This document shows positions 1-5,196 of a stretch of 5,196 nt of DNA, one piece after another. The notes beneath the pieces were generated by a model. It did no database searches, had not been told where the DNA came from, and was given only the letters and a program-made list of their open reading frames with translations. How positions within the stretch are numbered: the first letter of the stretch is position 1; each line of letters opens with the position of its first letter. Source of the DNA: Chloroflexi bacterium UBA5177 (GTDB lineage Bacteria; Chloroflexota; UBA5177); assembly GCA_002413265.1 (NCBI GenBank), contig DHWR01000191.1:1-5196 (forward strand), given 5' to 3'. The translations under genes and the position numbers were made by a program.

Positions 1-366
1 GCACCGGCGATGATCGAGATTGAGGCGGACCCGTCGGAGGACGAATCCAGCAGGGCAAAACGGCAAAGTGAAGAGATCAGCTCGGTCGCGTCTCATGGCG
101 CTGCAGGCGTTACCGGTGCGTTTCTGATCGATCCGGCACCCGACGTGCTGAAAACTTCTCCGTATCGACACGGCGCGTTCAGCGGGACCGGCCTCTTTCG
201 CGCCGATGGATCTCCCAGGGAAGCAGCCGACGTGTGGAGGCAGGCACAGCTCGACAGAAGGGCGCTCGCGCCTGTGCCTTCAGACTTCCCTGCGCCGGAT
301 GTGGAGATGCGCGATCGCTACCCGGAGGAAGCGGCCCAGGAAAGCTTCGAAGCCTTCACGCGGTAG
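1..366 (+). CDS. C-terminal part of a probable TIM-barrel glycoside hydrolase (5'-truncated by window edge)
   Basis: The reading frame is open from base 1 to the TAG at 364-366. The first ATG (base 10) has no clear ribosome site, so I read this as the tail of a longer gene starting off the window. Near the left edge the protein reads PAMIEIEADPSEDE. This resembles the seventh beta strand of clan GH-A hydrolases, which carries the catalytic nucleophile Glu. A helix follows, then GAAGVTGAFLIDPAPD, then SPYRHGAFSGTGLFRADGSP and EAADVWRQ. The 'GLFRADGSP.. AA.VWR' ending is typical of the last helix of bacterial GH-A type enzymes. About 35 hydrophilic, acidic residues end the protein. The family call rests on remembered motif style, and the substrate cannot be told. 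It could be another TIM-barrel protein. Confidence 0.45.
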   Translation, partial: APAMIEIEADPSEDESSRAKRQSEEISSVASHGAAGVTGAFLIDPAPDVLKTSPYRHGAFSGTGLFRADGSPREAADVWRQAQLDRRALAPVPSDFPAPDVEMRDRYPEEAAQESFEAFTR

Positions 367-409
367 CGGTCGGGACCGCGCCCTCGACTCTGGAGATACT
401 TAGGTTGCG

Positions 410-655
410 ATGGCGAATCCCAAAAGCATTCAGGTGAAGGCGCGCAAAGTTGTCCGCGAGCTCGGCTGGTCCGAGGGCGAGCCTGCCCGCGAGTACAAAG
501 ACTGGCACATCGAGATTCGCCAGGGAACCAGCTATGTCAGCGTATGGAACTCATCCGGGATGGTATTCCTGTCGATGGCCGGTACGCCGGTGTTCTACCG
601 ATCAGGGGCCTGGGAGCAGTACCTGGAGAGGCTCTTCCAGAGAACGACCCCCTAG
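410..655 (+). CDS. Small hypothetical protein, 81 residues
   Basis: I do not recognise this family. The ATG at 410 lies 43 nt after the preceding stop. Only weak purine stretches precede it: TGGAGA at 391-396 and TTAGG at 400-404. The product is soluble, with no signal peptide or membrane span. Its N-terminus is basic (IQVKARKVVRELGW). The middle alternates in beta fashion (DWHIEIRQGTSYVSVWNSSGM) and a helix ends it (WEQYLERLF). It is rich in Trp and Tyr, and codon third positions are mostly G or C, which supports real coding. Its TAG stop (653-655) overlaps the stop of the convergent lipoprotein gene within a shared CTAG. It may be co-transcribed with the upstream hydrolase, but that is inference from spacing only. 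Confidence 0.5.
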   Translation: MANPKSIQVKARKVVRELGWSEGEPAREYKDWHIEIRQGTSYVSVWNSSGMVFLSMAGTPVFYRSGAWEQYLERLFQRTTP

Positions 656-1062
656 CGATCCAGGCGCCGTGCCGCCGCTATCGCGGCGTTCGCGTCACTG
701 ATTTCCTGGGCGCCTTGCGCCATCAAGAGGTACGCCCGCTTGCTTCCGCCAGCCGCGCAGTCATCGAAGCCACGCACCGCGAGCTGGTAGGCGTGCTGCA
801 GTGCTGTGGCGAGAGCACGCTTGTTCGCAGGCGCATCTTTGGGAGCCGGTAGAGAGGTATTCCTGAGCTTGTCAGCAGCCTCTTTGCAAGCCTGAGCGGT
901 GGCCGCCACACTGTTCGGTTTGGTCCCGTTGTACGCGCTGATGGCGTCGCGCATGGAGGTCACCGCCCCCTGCGCGCTGGAGATGTATCCGCTGGAGCCG
1001 CCACAGCCGCCAAGCAGCGCTGCCAAAATCAGTGAGCAGGAAGCAACCACGCCACGCCTCAC
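652..1062 (-). CDS. Small Ala-rich lipoprotein
   Basis: This is a 136-residue protein with a lipoprotein signal peptide: MRR, a hydrophobic stretch (about residues 5-18) and the lipobox LGGC, with the lipidated Cys at 20, then GGSSG. The mature part is predicted helical and Ala-rich. It has just two further cysteines (C59 and C102), which could form a disulfide outside the membrane. No enzymatic motif is visible. The start is GTG at 1062, preceded by a good ribosome site (GAGGAG, minus strand 1076-1071, 8-nt spacing) inside ispE. The GTGA overlap with the ispE stop suggests translational coupling and places it last in the coaX-ispE operon. Small Cys-pair lipoproteins of this look occur in Actinobacteria-like genomes, but I cannot name a family. 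The membrane-anchored location is well supported and the function is unknown. Confidence 0.75.
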   Translation of the reverse strand: MRRGVVASCSLILAALLGGCGGSSGYISSAQGAVTSMRDAISAYNGTKPNSVAATAQACKEAADKLRNTSLPAPKDAPANKRALATALQHAYQLAVRGFDDCAAGGSKRAYLLMAQGAQEISDANAAIAAARRLDR

Positions 1063-1910
1063 TCCACACTCTCCTCGCGCCCCACGCAGCGCACCGCCTC
1101 TGACCAGAAGCCCCTATCCCGCATCGATCGAGCCGCTTCTTCGGCCCCCTGGTTTGCTCCCGCCCATGCTACCGAAGTGGGACCGCTTCCGGAGAGGATG
1201 ACCGGCCGCCCCGAAGCCTCTTGCAAAGCATCGAAGCACCTGCGCGCCGCAGGACAGATGCGGAACGCCGTCTCCTGCAAACCGTTGAACCCGAACGGTG
1301 ATTGCCCCTCTGCTGACCGGCCCGAAGCCAGCGCTCGCGTCACCTCTCCGTCGCTCATCGACTCGGCCGCCAGCGACTCGAAGACGGTCTTTGTCTCCAG
1401 CCCCCCGTCGGGCTTTGCGAGAACGTACCAGGTTGCAGGTCCGTCGGGCAGCGGAGTCACCAGCTCGCCCCGCCCCTCGACAAGCGCCCTGCCTCCGGTC
1501 AGAAAGAAGGGGACGTCCGAGCCCAATCTGGCCGCGAGGCCTACAAGCTCCTCGCCTTTGACCGGCAGTTCCCAGAGGCTCACCAACTCTTGCAGGGTCG
1601 TGGCCGCGTCGCTGCTGCCACCACCAAGCCCGGCGGCGACGGGGGTTCGTTTTCGTAGCGTTATGGCGGCTCCTGCCTTCACGCCGTACGTATGCCGCAG
1701 CAGCCAAGCCGCTCGCAGCACCAGATTGTCTTCGGTTTGAAGACCTGAGTCGTCGAACGAGAGCTCGACCCTATCCGAGTCTTCGAAGGTCAGCTCATCG
1801 GCGAGCGACACCGTCTGTAGCAGGGATACGAGGTCGTGATAGCCGTCCGGCCGGCGCCTCAGGACCTCAAGCGACAGGTTGATTTTCGCGTACGCCGGAA
1901 TAGCGCGCAT
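1059..1910 (-). CDS. ispE: 4-diphosphocytidyl-2-C-methyl-D-erythritol kinase
   Basis: IspE phosphorylates the 2-hydroxyl of CDP-methylerythritol with ATP, the fourth step of the MEP isoprenoid pathway, in the cytoplasm. At 283 residues it is normal length for this GHMP kinase. Visible motifs are AKINL at residues 8-12 (K9, the counterpart of the substrate-site Lys), RPDGYHDL at 20-27, and the glycine-rich ATP loop PVAAGLGGGSSDAA at 90-103. GSDVPFF at 130-136 holds the catalytic Asp132, and the C-terminal LSGSGPT motif is at 239-245. The ATG at 1910 is fixed because K9 lies eight codons in, with no alternative start between. The first 14 codons therefore lie inside the end of coaX in another frame. 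The ribosome site is poor (AGGGG, 2 nt before ATG), so coupling to coaX translation is likely. The stop overlaps the lipoprotein start. Confidence 0.97.
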   Translation of the reverse strand: MRAIPAYAKINLSLEVLRRRPDGYHDLVSLLQTVSLADELTFEDSDRVELSFDDSGLQTEDNLVLRAAWLLRHTYGVKAGAAITLRKRTPVAAGLGGGSSDAATTLQELVSLWELPVKGEELVGLAARLGSDVPFFLTGGRALVEGRGELVTPLPDGPATWYVLAKPDGGLETKTVFESLAAESMSDGEVTRALASGRSAEGQSPFGFNGLQETAFRICPAARRCFDALQEASGRPVILSGSGPTSVAWAGANQGAEEAARSMRDRGFWSEAVRCVGREESVE

Positions 1911-2679
1911 CGCCCCTGTTGCGATCGTACAGAAGCCGAAGCCCCTGGAGTGTCAGGTCGAGATCGACCGTCCCGATGCTTCGGGTGCACGGCTGTACCG
2001 TCGCAGCCAGCCCGCCCGTCGCGATCACTCTGGTGTCCTCGCCCAGCTCCCGTCGGAGTCGATCAACCAACCCGTCCACCAGCCCGCCATAGCCGTAGAG
2101 CAGGCCGGACTGCAGGCTCTCGGTGGTGTCGCGTCCCACGGCGAACTCCGGTGCGGTCAACGGCACTCGAGGCAGCTTTGCGGTATGGGCTACCAGCGCT
2201 TCTTCTGAAATCTCCAACCCTGGAGCGATGGCGCCGCCAACATAAGCTCCATCCTGAGAGATAGCGTCAAAGGTGGTCGCCGTACCGAAGTCGACGACGA
2301 TCGCCGGACAGCCGTAGAACTTGATTGCGGCTACCGCGTTTGCGATGCGATCCGCTCCCACCGAGCTCGGAGGCGAATAGCGGATCTGGATGCCGAGATT
2401 GGTCTCCGAAGAAAGGATGAGTGGGTCCAGATGCCATGCCTGCCGGAGGGACTCGCACATCATGGTTTGGACAGACGGAACGACGCTGCAGATGACCGCG
2501 CCGTGCAGGTTTTCGGGAGGGATCTGCGCCAGGTCGAGAAGCGAGCGAAGCATGACGCTGTACTCGTCCGGCATGCGGTGCAGATCGGTGGAGATCCGCC
2601 AGGTGGCCGTCAGCTTGTCACCCTCGTCGAAGACGCCGAGGACGATGTTCGTATTGCCGATGTCGACTGCTAGCAGCAT
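1867..2679 (-). CDS. coaX: Type III pantothenate kinase
   Basis: CoaX phosphorylates pantothenate with ATP, the first committed step of coenzyme A synthesis. The type III class belongs to the ASKHA fold. I chose the ATG at 2679, giving 270 residues beginning MLLAVDIGNTN, the usual CoaX N-terminus. A TTG at 2691 would add four residues, and neither start has a clear ribosome site. From the ATG, DIGNTN at 6-11 is the phosphate-binding loop and GADR at 108-111 holds the catalytic Asp110. DFGTATTFD at 130-138 is the second phosphate loop, followed by GGAIAPG and the late TGGLA motif. The conserved core ends at LTLQGLRLLYDRN. A further 16 residues run into ispE, so the C-terminal tail looks like an extension. 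It is the first gene of the minus-strand operon and is divergent from the membrane protein/thyX pair. Confidence 0.97.
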   Translation of the reverse strand: MLLAVDIGNTNIVLGVFDEGDKLTATWRISTDLHRMPDEYSVMLRSLLDLAQIPPENLHGAVICSVVPSVQTMMCESLRQAWHLDPLILSSETNLGIQIRYSPPSSVGADRIANAVAAIKFYGCPAIVVDFGTATTFDAISQDGAYVGGAIAPGLEISEEALVAHTAKLPRVPLTAPEFAVGRDTTESLQSGLLYGYGGLVDGLVDRLRRELGEDTRVIATGGLAATVQPCTRSIGTVDLDLTLQGLRLLYDRNRGDARYSGVRENQPVA

Positions 2680-2740
2680 GCGAGGCGCCAAAAAACTGGT
2701 GATACCATTGGACTAGCCTAGCATCGGGGAGTTCCGGACG
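2680..2740. promoter_or_regulatory. Divergent intergenic region between coaX and the thyX-side operon
   Basis: About 60 nt separate the two divergent starts, so promoters for both units probably lie here or extend into the coding ends. On the minus strand TGGTATCAC (around 2709-2701) resembles an extended -10 box with a four-of-six core match, but no -35 element sits at the right distance. On the plus strand TTGGAC (2708-2713) could be a -35 element, but no -10 follows. CTAGCCTAG (2713-2721 region) is a small palindrome with an odd centre. The promoter role is inferred from gene orientation and no box is convincing. Confidence 0.35.
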
Positions 2741-2983
2741 TTGTTCATTTTGGGCCTGCTGGTAGGACCGTCTATAGGGGTCCTGATTGGCGACTATCTT
2801 TTCCGGCCGGAGGGCCCAAGATGGCAGCTCTCACTGGCCGGTATCGTGCTCCTCGAGCTGGTCATCCTCTTCTTCCCGGTATTCGTTCTCGAGCTCAAGC
2901 TCCCTCTCATGCTGGGTGTGGTCGTGGGCGTGCTGCTGGCGGCAACACCCATGGTGGTCGGTGGAGCGGAACAATCTGCATGA
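2741..2983 (+). CDS. Small multi-span membrane protein, 80 residues
   Basis: I do not recognise the family. The start is TTG at 2741, supported by GGGGAG at 2726-2731 with 9-nt spacing. An in-frame stop at 2714-2716 rules out a long extension. The protein is almost wholly hydrophobic, with three likely membrane helices at residues 2-21, 30-50 and 55-75. Short polar links separate them: RPEGPRWQ between the first two and ELKLP between the next. Acidic residues sit inside or at the edge of helices (D18, E39, E51). It ends in a short polar tail. It lies 36 nt upstream of thyX on the same strand and is probably co-transcribed with it, though nothing in it suggests a nucleotide-metabolism role. 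The good ribosome site and in-frame hydrophobic pattern make it more than a chance frame. Confidence 0.65.
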   Translation: MFILGLLVGPSIGVLIGDYLFRPEGPRWQLSLAGIVLLELVILFFPVFVLELKLPLMLGVVVGVLLAATPMVVGGAEQSA

Positions 2984-2996
2984 GCCCTCGCTCATG
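2979..2996 (+). repeat. Perfect 7-bp hairpin at the membrane protein/thyX junction
   Basis: CATGAGC (2979-2985) and GCTCATG (2990-2996) are exact inverted repeats around a four-base loop, CCTC. The left arm contains the TGA stop of the membrane protein. The right arm ends 8 nt before the thyX ribosome site. No run of T follows, so it does not look like a classical intrinsic terminator. It could act as an RNA processing, stability or weak attenuation element, or be chance. Confidence 0.5.
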
Positions 2997-3004
2997 ACTT
3001 GCCT

Positions 3005-3010
3005 GGGAAG
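3005..3010 (+). promoter_or_regulatory. Ribosome binding site deciding the thyX start
   Basis: GGGAAG ends 9 nt before GTG at 3020. The alternative in-frame TTG at 2999 lies before this site and has no purine-rich sequence upstream, only the hairpin. This favours the GTG start. Confidence 0.55.
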
Positions 3011-3019
3011 TTTGCGGTC

Positions 3020-3805
3020 GTGAACGTCCTCACCGATCCAAAGGTCTATCTGGTCGGCCGCAGCGCCATTGACACCAGCGCGGTCCAGCAATTCCTCTCG
3101 GACGAGGGCACGGCCTGGACGACGGACACGGAGAACGGCAGCGAGCTGATCGCCGAGATGGCCGGCCGGGTCTGCTACATGAGCTTTGGAGAGAAACAGG
3201 GTCGCCGATCCAATCAGGACTACCTCATGAACCTGATTCGGATGGAGCATGGCAGCGTGCTCGAGCACTCGGTGTGGAACTTCATTGTCACGGGGGTGTC
3301 ACGTTCGTTCACCCACGAGCTGATTCGTCACCGCGCAGGTTTTGCCTACAGCCAGCTGAGCCAGCGGTACGTCGACGAATCCGAGGCCGACTTTGTAGAG
3401 CCCGACGTCATCGCCGGGGACCCGGATCTGCACGACATATGGCTGGAGTCGGTCACGCGGTCCCACGAAGCGTATCGCAAGCTGGCGGACGGGCTCTCGG
3501 AGCTAATCGAGCGGGACTACCCGGACATGAAGCGGAGAGACAAGCGAAAGCGAGCCCGGGAGGCGGCTCGCAGCGTGCTGCCAAACGCGACCGAGACCAA
3601 GATGTTTTTCAGCGCGAACGCGCGTGCCCTGCGTCATTTCATCGAGTACCGCGGCGCCCCGGACGCCGAGCCGGAGATCCGAAAGGTTGCCCTGAAAGTA
3701 CTCGAGATCATGAAAGATGAGTCGCCGAGTATCTTTGGTGACTATGAGCTCGAAAGTCTTCCGGGCGGTGGCAGCTCTACTGCTACGGAACACAAGAAGG
3801 TTTAG
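3020..3805 (+). CDS. thyX: Flavin-dependent thymidylate synthase
   Basis: ThyX makes dTMP from dUMP using methylenetetrahydrofolate, FAD and NADPH, as a homotetramer in the cytoplasm, replacing ThyA. I start at GTG 3020 (261 residues) because GGGAAG precedes it; a TTG at 2999 would add seven residues. Motifs, numbered from the GTG, are MEHGSVLEH (75-83) and SFTHELIRHR (96-105). The ThyX signature RHRAGFAYSQLSQRY spans 103-117. Late motifs are ARSVLP (183-188) and NARALRHFIEYR (200-211), the flavin/dUMP-binding helix end with Arg202. The signature has eight residues between RHR and Ser114, while the classical form is RHR-X7-S. The first 35 residues and the tail (PGGGSSTATEHKKV) are not part of the usual core. 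It follows the small membrane protein by 36 nt and is convergent with the sigma unit. Confidence 0.97.
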   Translation: MNVLTDPKVYLVGRSAIDTSAVQQFLSDEGTAWTTDTENGSELIAEMAGRVCYMSFGEKQGRRSNQDYLMNLIRMEHGSVLEHSVWNFIVTGVSRSFTHELIRHRAGFAYSQLSQRYVDESEADFVEPDVIAGDPDLHDIWLESVTRSHEAYRKLADGLSELIERDYPDMKRRDKRKRAREAARSVLPNATETKMFFSANARALRHFIEYRGAPDAEPEIRKVALKVLEIMKDESPSIFGDYELESLPGGGSSTATEHKKV

Positions 3806-3938
3806 GCGCTCCGACAGAAACTGCTAGCAAGCGCGGCCCGCAACCCTCCTGGAAGAAACGTGCGCTCGTGGCGAATGCCTGGGCGCGGGGCGTTAGAGCT
3901 GACACGACCCGGACGCTCTTGAGACAAGTTGTCGAGCC

Positions 3939-4739
3939 CTAGCTCTGGACTGTTACGTTCGCGGCAAGAGACCGCGCCTCGTCAGATGACGCGCCTCCGA
4001 ATATCATTACTTGGATGACGTAACCTCCCTTGGTCCACTGGGCCACGTACGCTTTACCCTGCGATCCGTCGTACTCGAGAAGGTAGGCGACTGAACCGTC
4101 CGGGAGCGCAAACGGCTGCCCCGGCAACGAGACTCCTGCGTCTCGCACTACCGGGGACGACTGAACGACATCGACGAATGCTGTTTCACTCGTGCCCGAG
4201 TACCGCACCGCGCTGAGTAGCCGATATTGCAGACAGAAGTAGCCGGCCCCGGCTGGACTGCAGGATGTCCAAGGGGCATCGGGCCGCGTCACAAACGCTA
4301 TACCGGACTTTGACAATCCGGCAGGCGGGTTTGAGAGCTGTGCCACTGGGTATCCGGAAGAAGTGCTGATGGTTGGCTCCGGACGCGCGTATGACAGGCT
4401 TTGTACGTTCATGAACGGCGGCGGGTAACGTTCTGCCGACCCTCCAAACAACCCGCCAGCGTATGCAGCGCCACCGACCAGTGCAGCGCCCAAAGCGAGC
4501 GACATGCCCGCGCGAGCTGACCACCCAATCTTTGGACCCGGTACACGGATATACTCCCTCCCTGTTGGATTCCCAAATGGCCTCGTGGGCTGGAAATCTG
4601 TCGCCTCGTATAGAGCTGCAGGCGGCATTGGGGTGTTAAGCGTGCGATCCAACCGTTCGACGGCGGCCAGTAGGGCATCTGCTGGATCGGCCCCGAGAAT
4701 ATCTGAATAGGTGTTTCGGAGTCGGCTCTCACTCTGCAC
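3939..4739 (-). CDS. Single-pass membrane protein paired with an ECF sigma factor; candidate anti-sigma factor
   Basis: This is a 266-residue protein. Residues 1-75 are polar and probably cytoplasmic, including a helix at about 18-34. One membrane span follows (about 77-98, rich in Gly and Ala), then about 168 residues outside. The outside part holds the only two cysteines, C160 and C169, close enough for a disulfide. Its C-terminal third (SVAYLLEYDGSQGKAYVAQW onward) alternates in beta fashion and loosely recalls the DUF4367-type domains of some sigma-regulator proteins. The start is GTG at 4739, with an excellent ribosome site (AAGGAG, minus strand 4752-4747, 7-nt spacing). It overlaps the end of the sigma gene by 11 nt, so translation is probably coupled. 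Gene order and topology suggest an anti-sigma role. The usual H-x3-C-x2-C zinc motif of such proteins is absent, so the role is inferred. Confidence 0.7.
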   Translation of the reverse strand: MQSESRLRNTYSDILGADPADALLAAVERLDRTLNTPMPPAALYEATDFQPTRPFGNPTGREYIRVPGPKIGWSARAGMSLALGAALVGGAAYAGGLFGGSAERYPPPFMNVQSLSYARPEPTISTSSGYPVAQLSNPPAGLSKSGIAFVTRPDAPWTSCSPAGAGYFCLQYRLLSAVRYSGTSETAFVDVVQSSPVVRDAGVSLPGQPFALPDGSVAYLLEYDGSQGKAYVAQWTKGGYVIQVMIFGGASSDEARSLAANVTVQS

Positions 4740-5196
4740 GGCGTTGCTCCTTCAGATGACTTAGGGTTCGAGTTAGTTGTTTCCTTACCGCGCTCTCCCG
4801 TTTGCCAAGCACAGCGGCCATCTCACGAATGGTCAGACCGGCAGCAAAACGAAGTAGCACTAATTCTCGCTTTCCTCGGTCAAGGTTGCTCAGAAGCCGA
4901 TTGACTTCCTGGGATTCCTCGTGTGCCAGTGCCACGTCCTCCGGCATAGAAGGCTCGACTGGGTGGGCGGAGTCGGGTACTAGATCGAGGCTAATTGTGG
5001 AGCGGTCACGCCTGTGCTCGTTGGCAATGGAGTTATGCGCGACTCGGAATAGCCACGCCACAAACGGGACGCCTCTAGATTCGTAGGCGGGCATGGCTCG
5101 AAAGGCTCGTGCGAAGATCTGTTGCGTCAGATCAGCTGCATCGTCATCGTTACTGGTACGAGCGCGGACGTACCGATATACGCGCGGCATATAGCG
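4729..5196 (-). CDS. ECF-type RNA polymerase sigma factor (N-terminus beyond window edge)
   Basis: This gene directs RNA polymerase to its own promoter set. The frame stays open to the right edge. The ATG at 5190 sits inside a normal region 2 start (RYMPRVYRYVRAR), so the true start is probably some 10-25 codons off the window. Counting from that ATG, region 2 covers about 1-61. It holds DDDAADLTQQIFARAF (15-30; core binding and -10 recognition) and PFVAWLFRVAHNSIANEHRR (42-61). A variable acidic linker follows (62-97). Region 4 lies at 98-148, with the helix-turn-helix LTIREMAAVLGKRESAVRKQ reading the -35 element. Region 3 is absent, as expected for the ECF group. Its stop overlaps the start of the membrane protein downstream. 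ECF genes often regulate their own operon, but that promoter is outside the window. Confidence 0.93.
   Translation of the reverse strand, partial: RYMPRVYRYVRARTSNDDDAADLTQQIFARAFRAMPAYESRGVPFVAWLFRVAHNSIANEHRRDRSTISLDLVPDSAHPVEPSMPEDVALAHEESQEVNRLLSNLDRGKRELVLLRFAAGLTIREMAAVLGKRESAVRKQLTRTLSHLKEQRRAE

Noticed and set aside
673..688. CGCCGC-TATC-GCGGCG inverted repeat
   Set aside because: It lies in the coding end of the lipoprotein and follows from Ala codons (AAIAAA), so it is best explained by codon usage.
1114..1740. Long open frames within ispE: one antisense (1177-1740, +) and one in another minus-strand frame (1114-1707)
   Set aside because: They lie wholly inside ispE, whose motifs are unambiguous. 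Their Arg/Pro/Ser-rich composition is typical of shadow frames in GC-rich DNA.
2667..2676. Palindrome CTGCTAGCAG, with a similar CTGCTAGCA at about 3822
   Set aside because: The first copy encodes the Leu-Leu-Ala start of CoaX. Two short copies 1.1 kb apart are not enough for an operator call.
2831..3268. Open frame of 145 codons antisense to the membrane protein and the thyX start
   Set aside because: It covers two better-supported genes and has low-complexity Glu/His composition from the opposite strand of hydrophobic codons.
3806..3938. Possible terminators between thyX and the convergent gene: a GCGCT/AGCGC pair near 3806-3833 and a bulged GCTC..GAGC hairpin at 3915-3937
   Set aside because: Stems are short or bulged and no T-run follows on either strand, so I do not call a terminator. 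Nothing else is visible in this 133-nt gap.
1..5196. Mobile element, CRISPR, toxin-antitoxin or defence system
   Set aside because: No transposase, integrase, direct-repeat array, tRNA or nuclease motif is visible; the genes are mostly housekeeping.

Overview
This is a stretch of bacterial chromosome, GC-rich by eye, with tightly packed genes and frequent GTG/TTG starts. It encodes the MEP isoprenoid pathway (IspE), a type III pantothenate kinase (CoaX), flavin-dependent thymidylate synthase (ThyX), a lipobox lipoprotein and an ECF sigma factor. This mix suits a Gram-positive or diderm soil-type lineage such as Actinobacteriota or Chloroflexota-like phyla. The taxon cannot be fixed from this window. 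I see no phage, transposon, CRISPR, tRNA or rRNA signal.

Layout. Positions 1-366 (+) hold the C-terminal end of a protein cut by the left edge, probably a TIM-barrel glycoside hydrolase. An unrecognised 81-residue protein follows (410-655, +). It meets tail to tail, sharing CTAG, with a minus-strand operon read from right to left: coaX (2679-1867), ispE (1910-1059) and a small lipoprotein (1062-652). Each pair in this operon overlaps, by 44 nt and 4 nt. A short divergent region (about 2680-2740) separates coaX from a plus-strand pair: an 80-residue membrane protein (2741-2983) and thyX (3020-3805). A perfect 7-bp hairpin lies at the junction of that pair. After a 133-nt convergent gap comes a second minus-strand unit at the right edge. 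It consists of an ECF sigma factor (4729 to beyond 5196) and an overlapping single-pass membrane protein (3939-4739), probably its regulator.

How the genes work together. CoaX starts coenzyme A synthesis, IspE performs the ATP-dependent step of MEP isoprenoid synthesis, and ThyX makes dTMP. These are core housekeeping functions. The sigma factor and its membrane partner look like a surface-signal transcription switch. That partner has a cytoplasmic N-terminus, one membrane span and an outside domain with two cysteines, but no classical zinc-binding anti-sigma motif.

Most of the window is ordinary. The points that stand out are the non-classical sigma partner, the 8-residue spacing in the ThyX signature, the dual-coding coaX/ispE overlap and the hairpin before thyX. 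No gap without a gene exceeds 300 nt.
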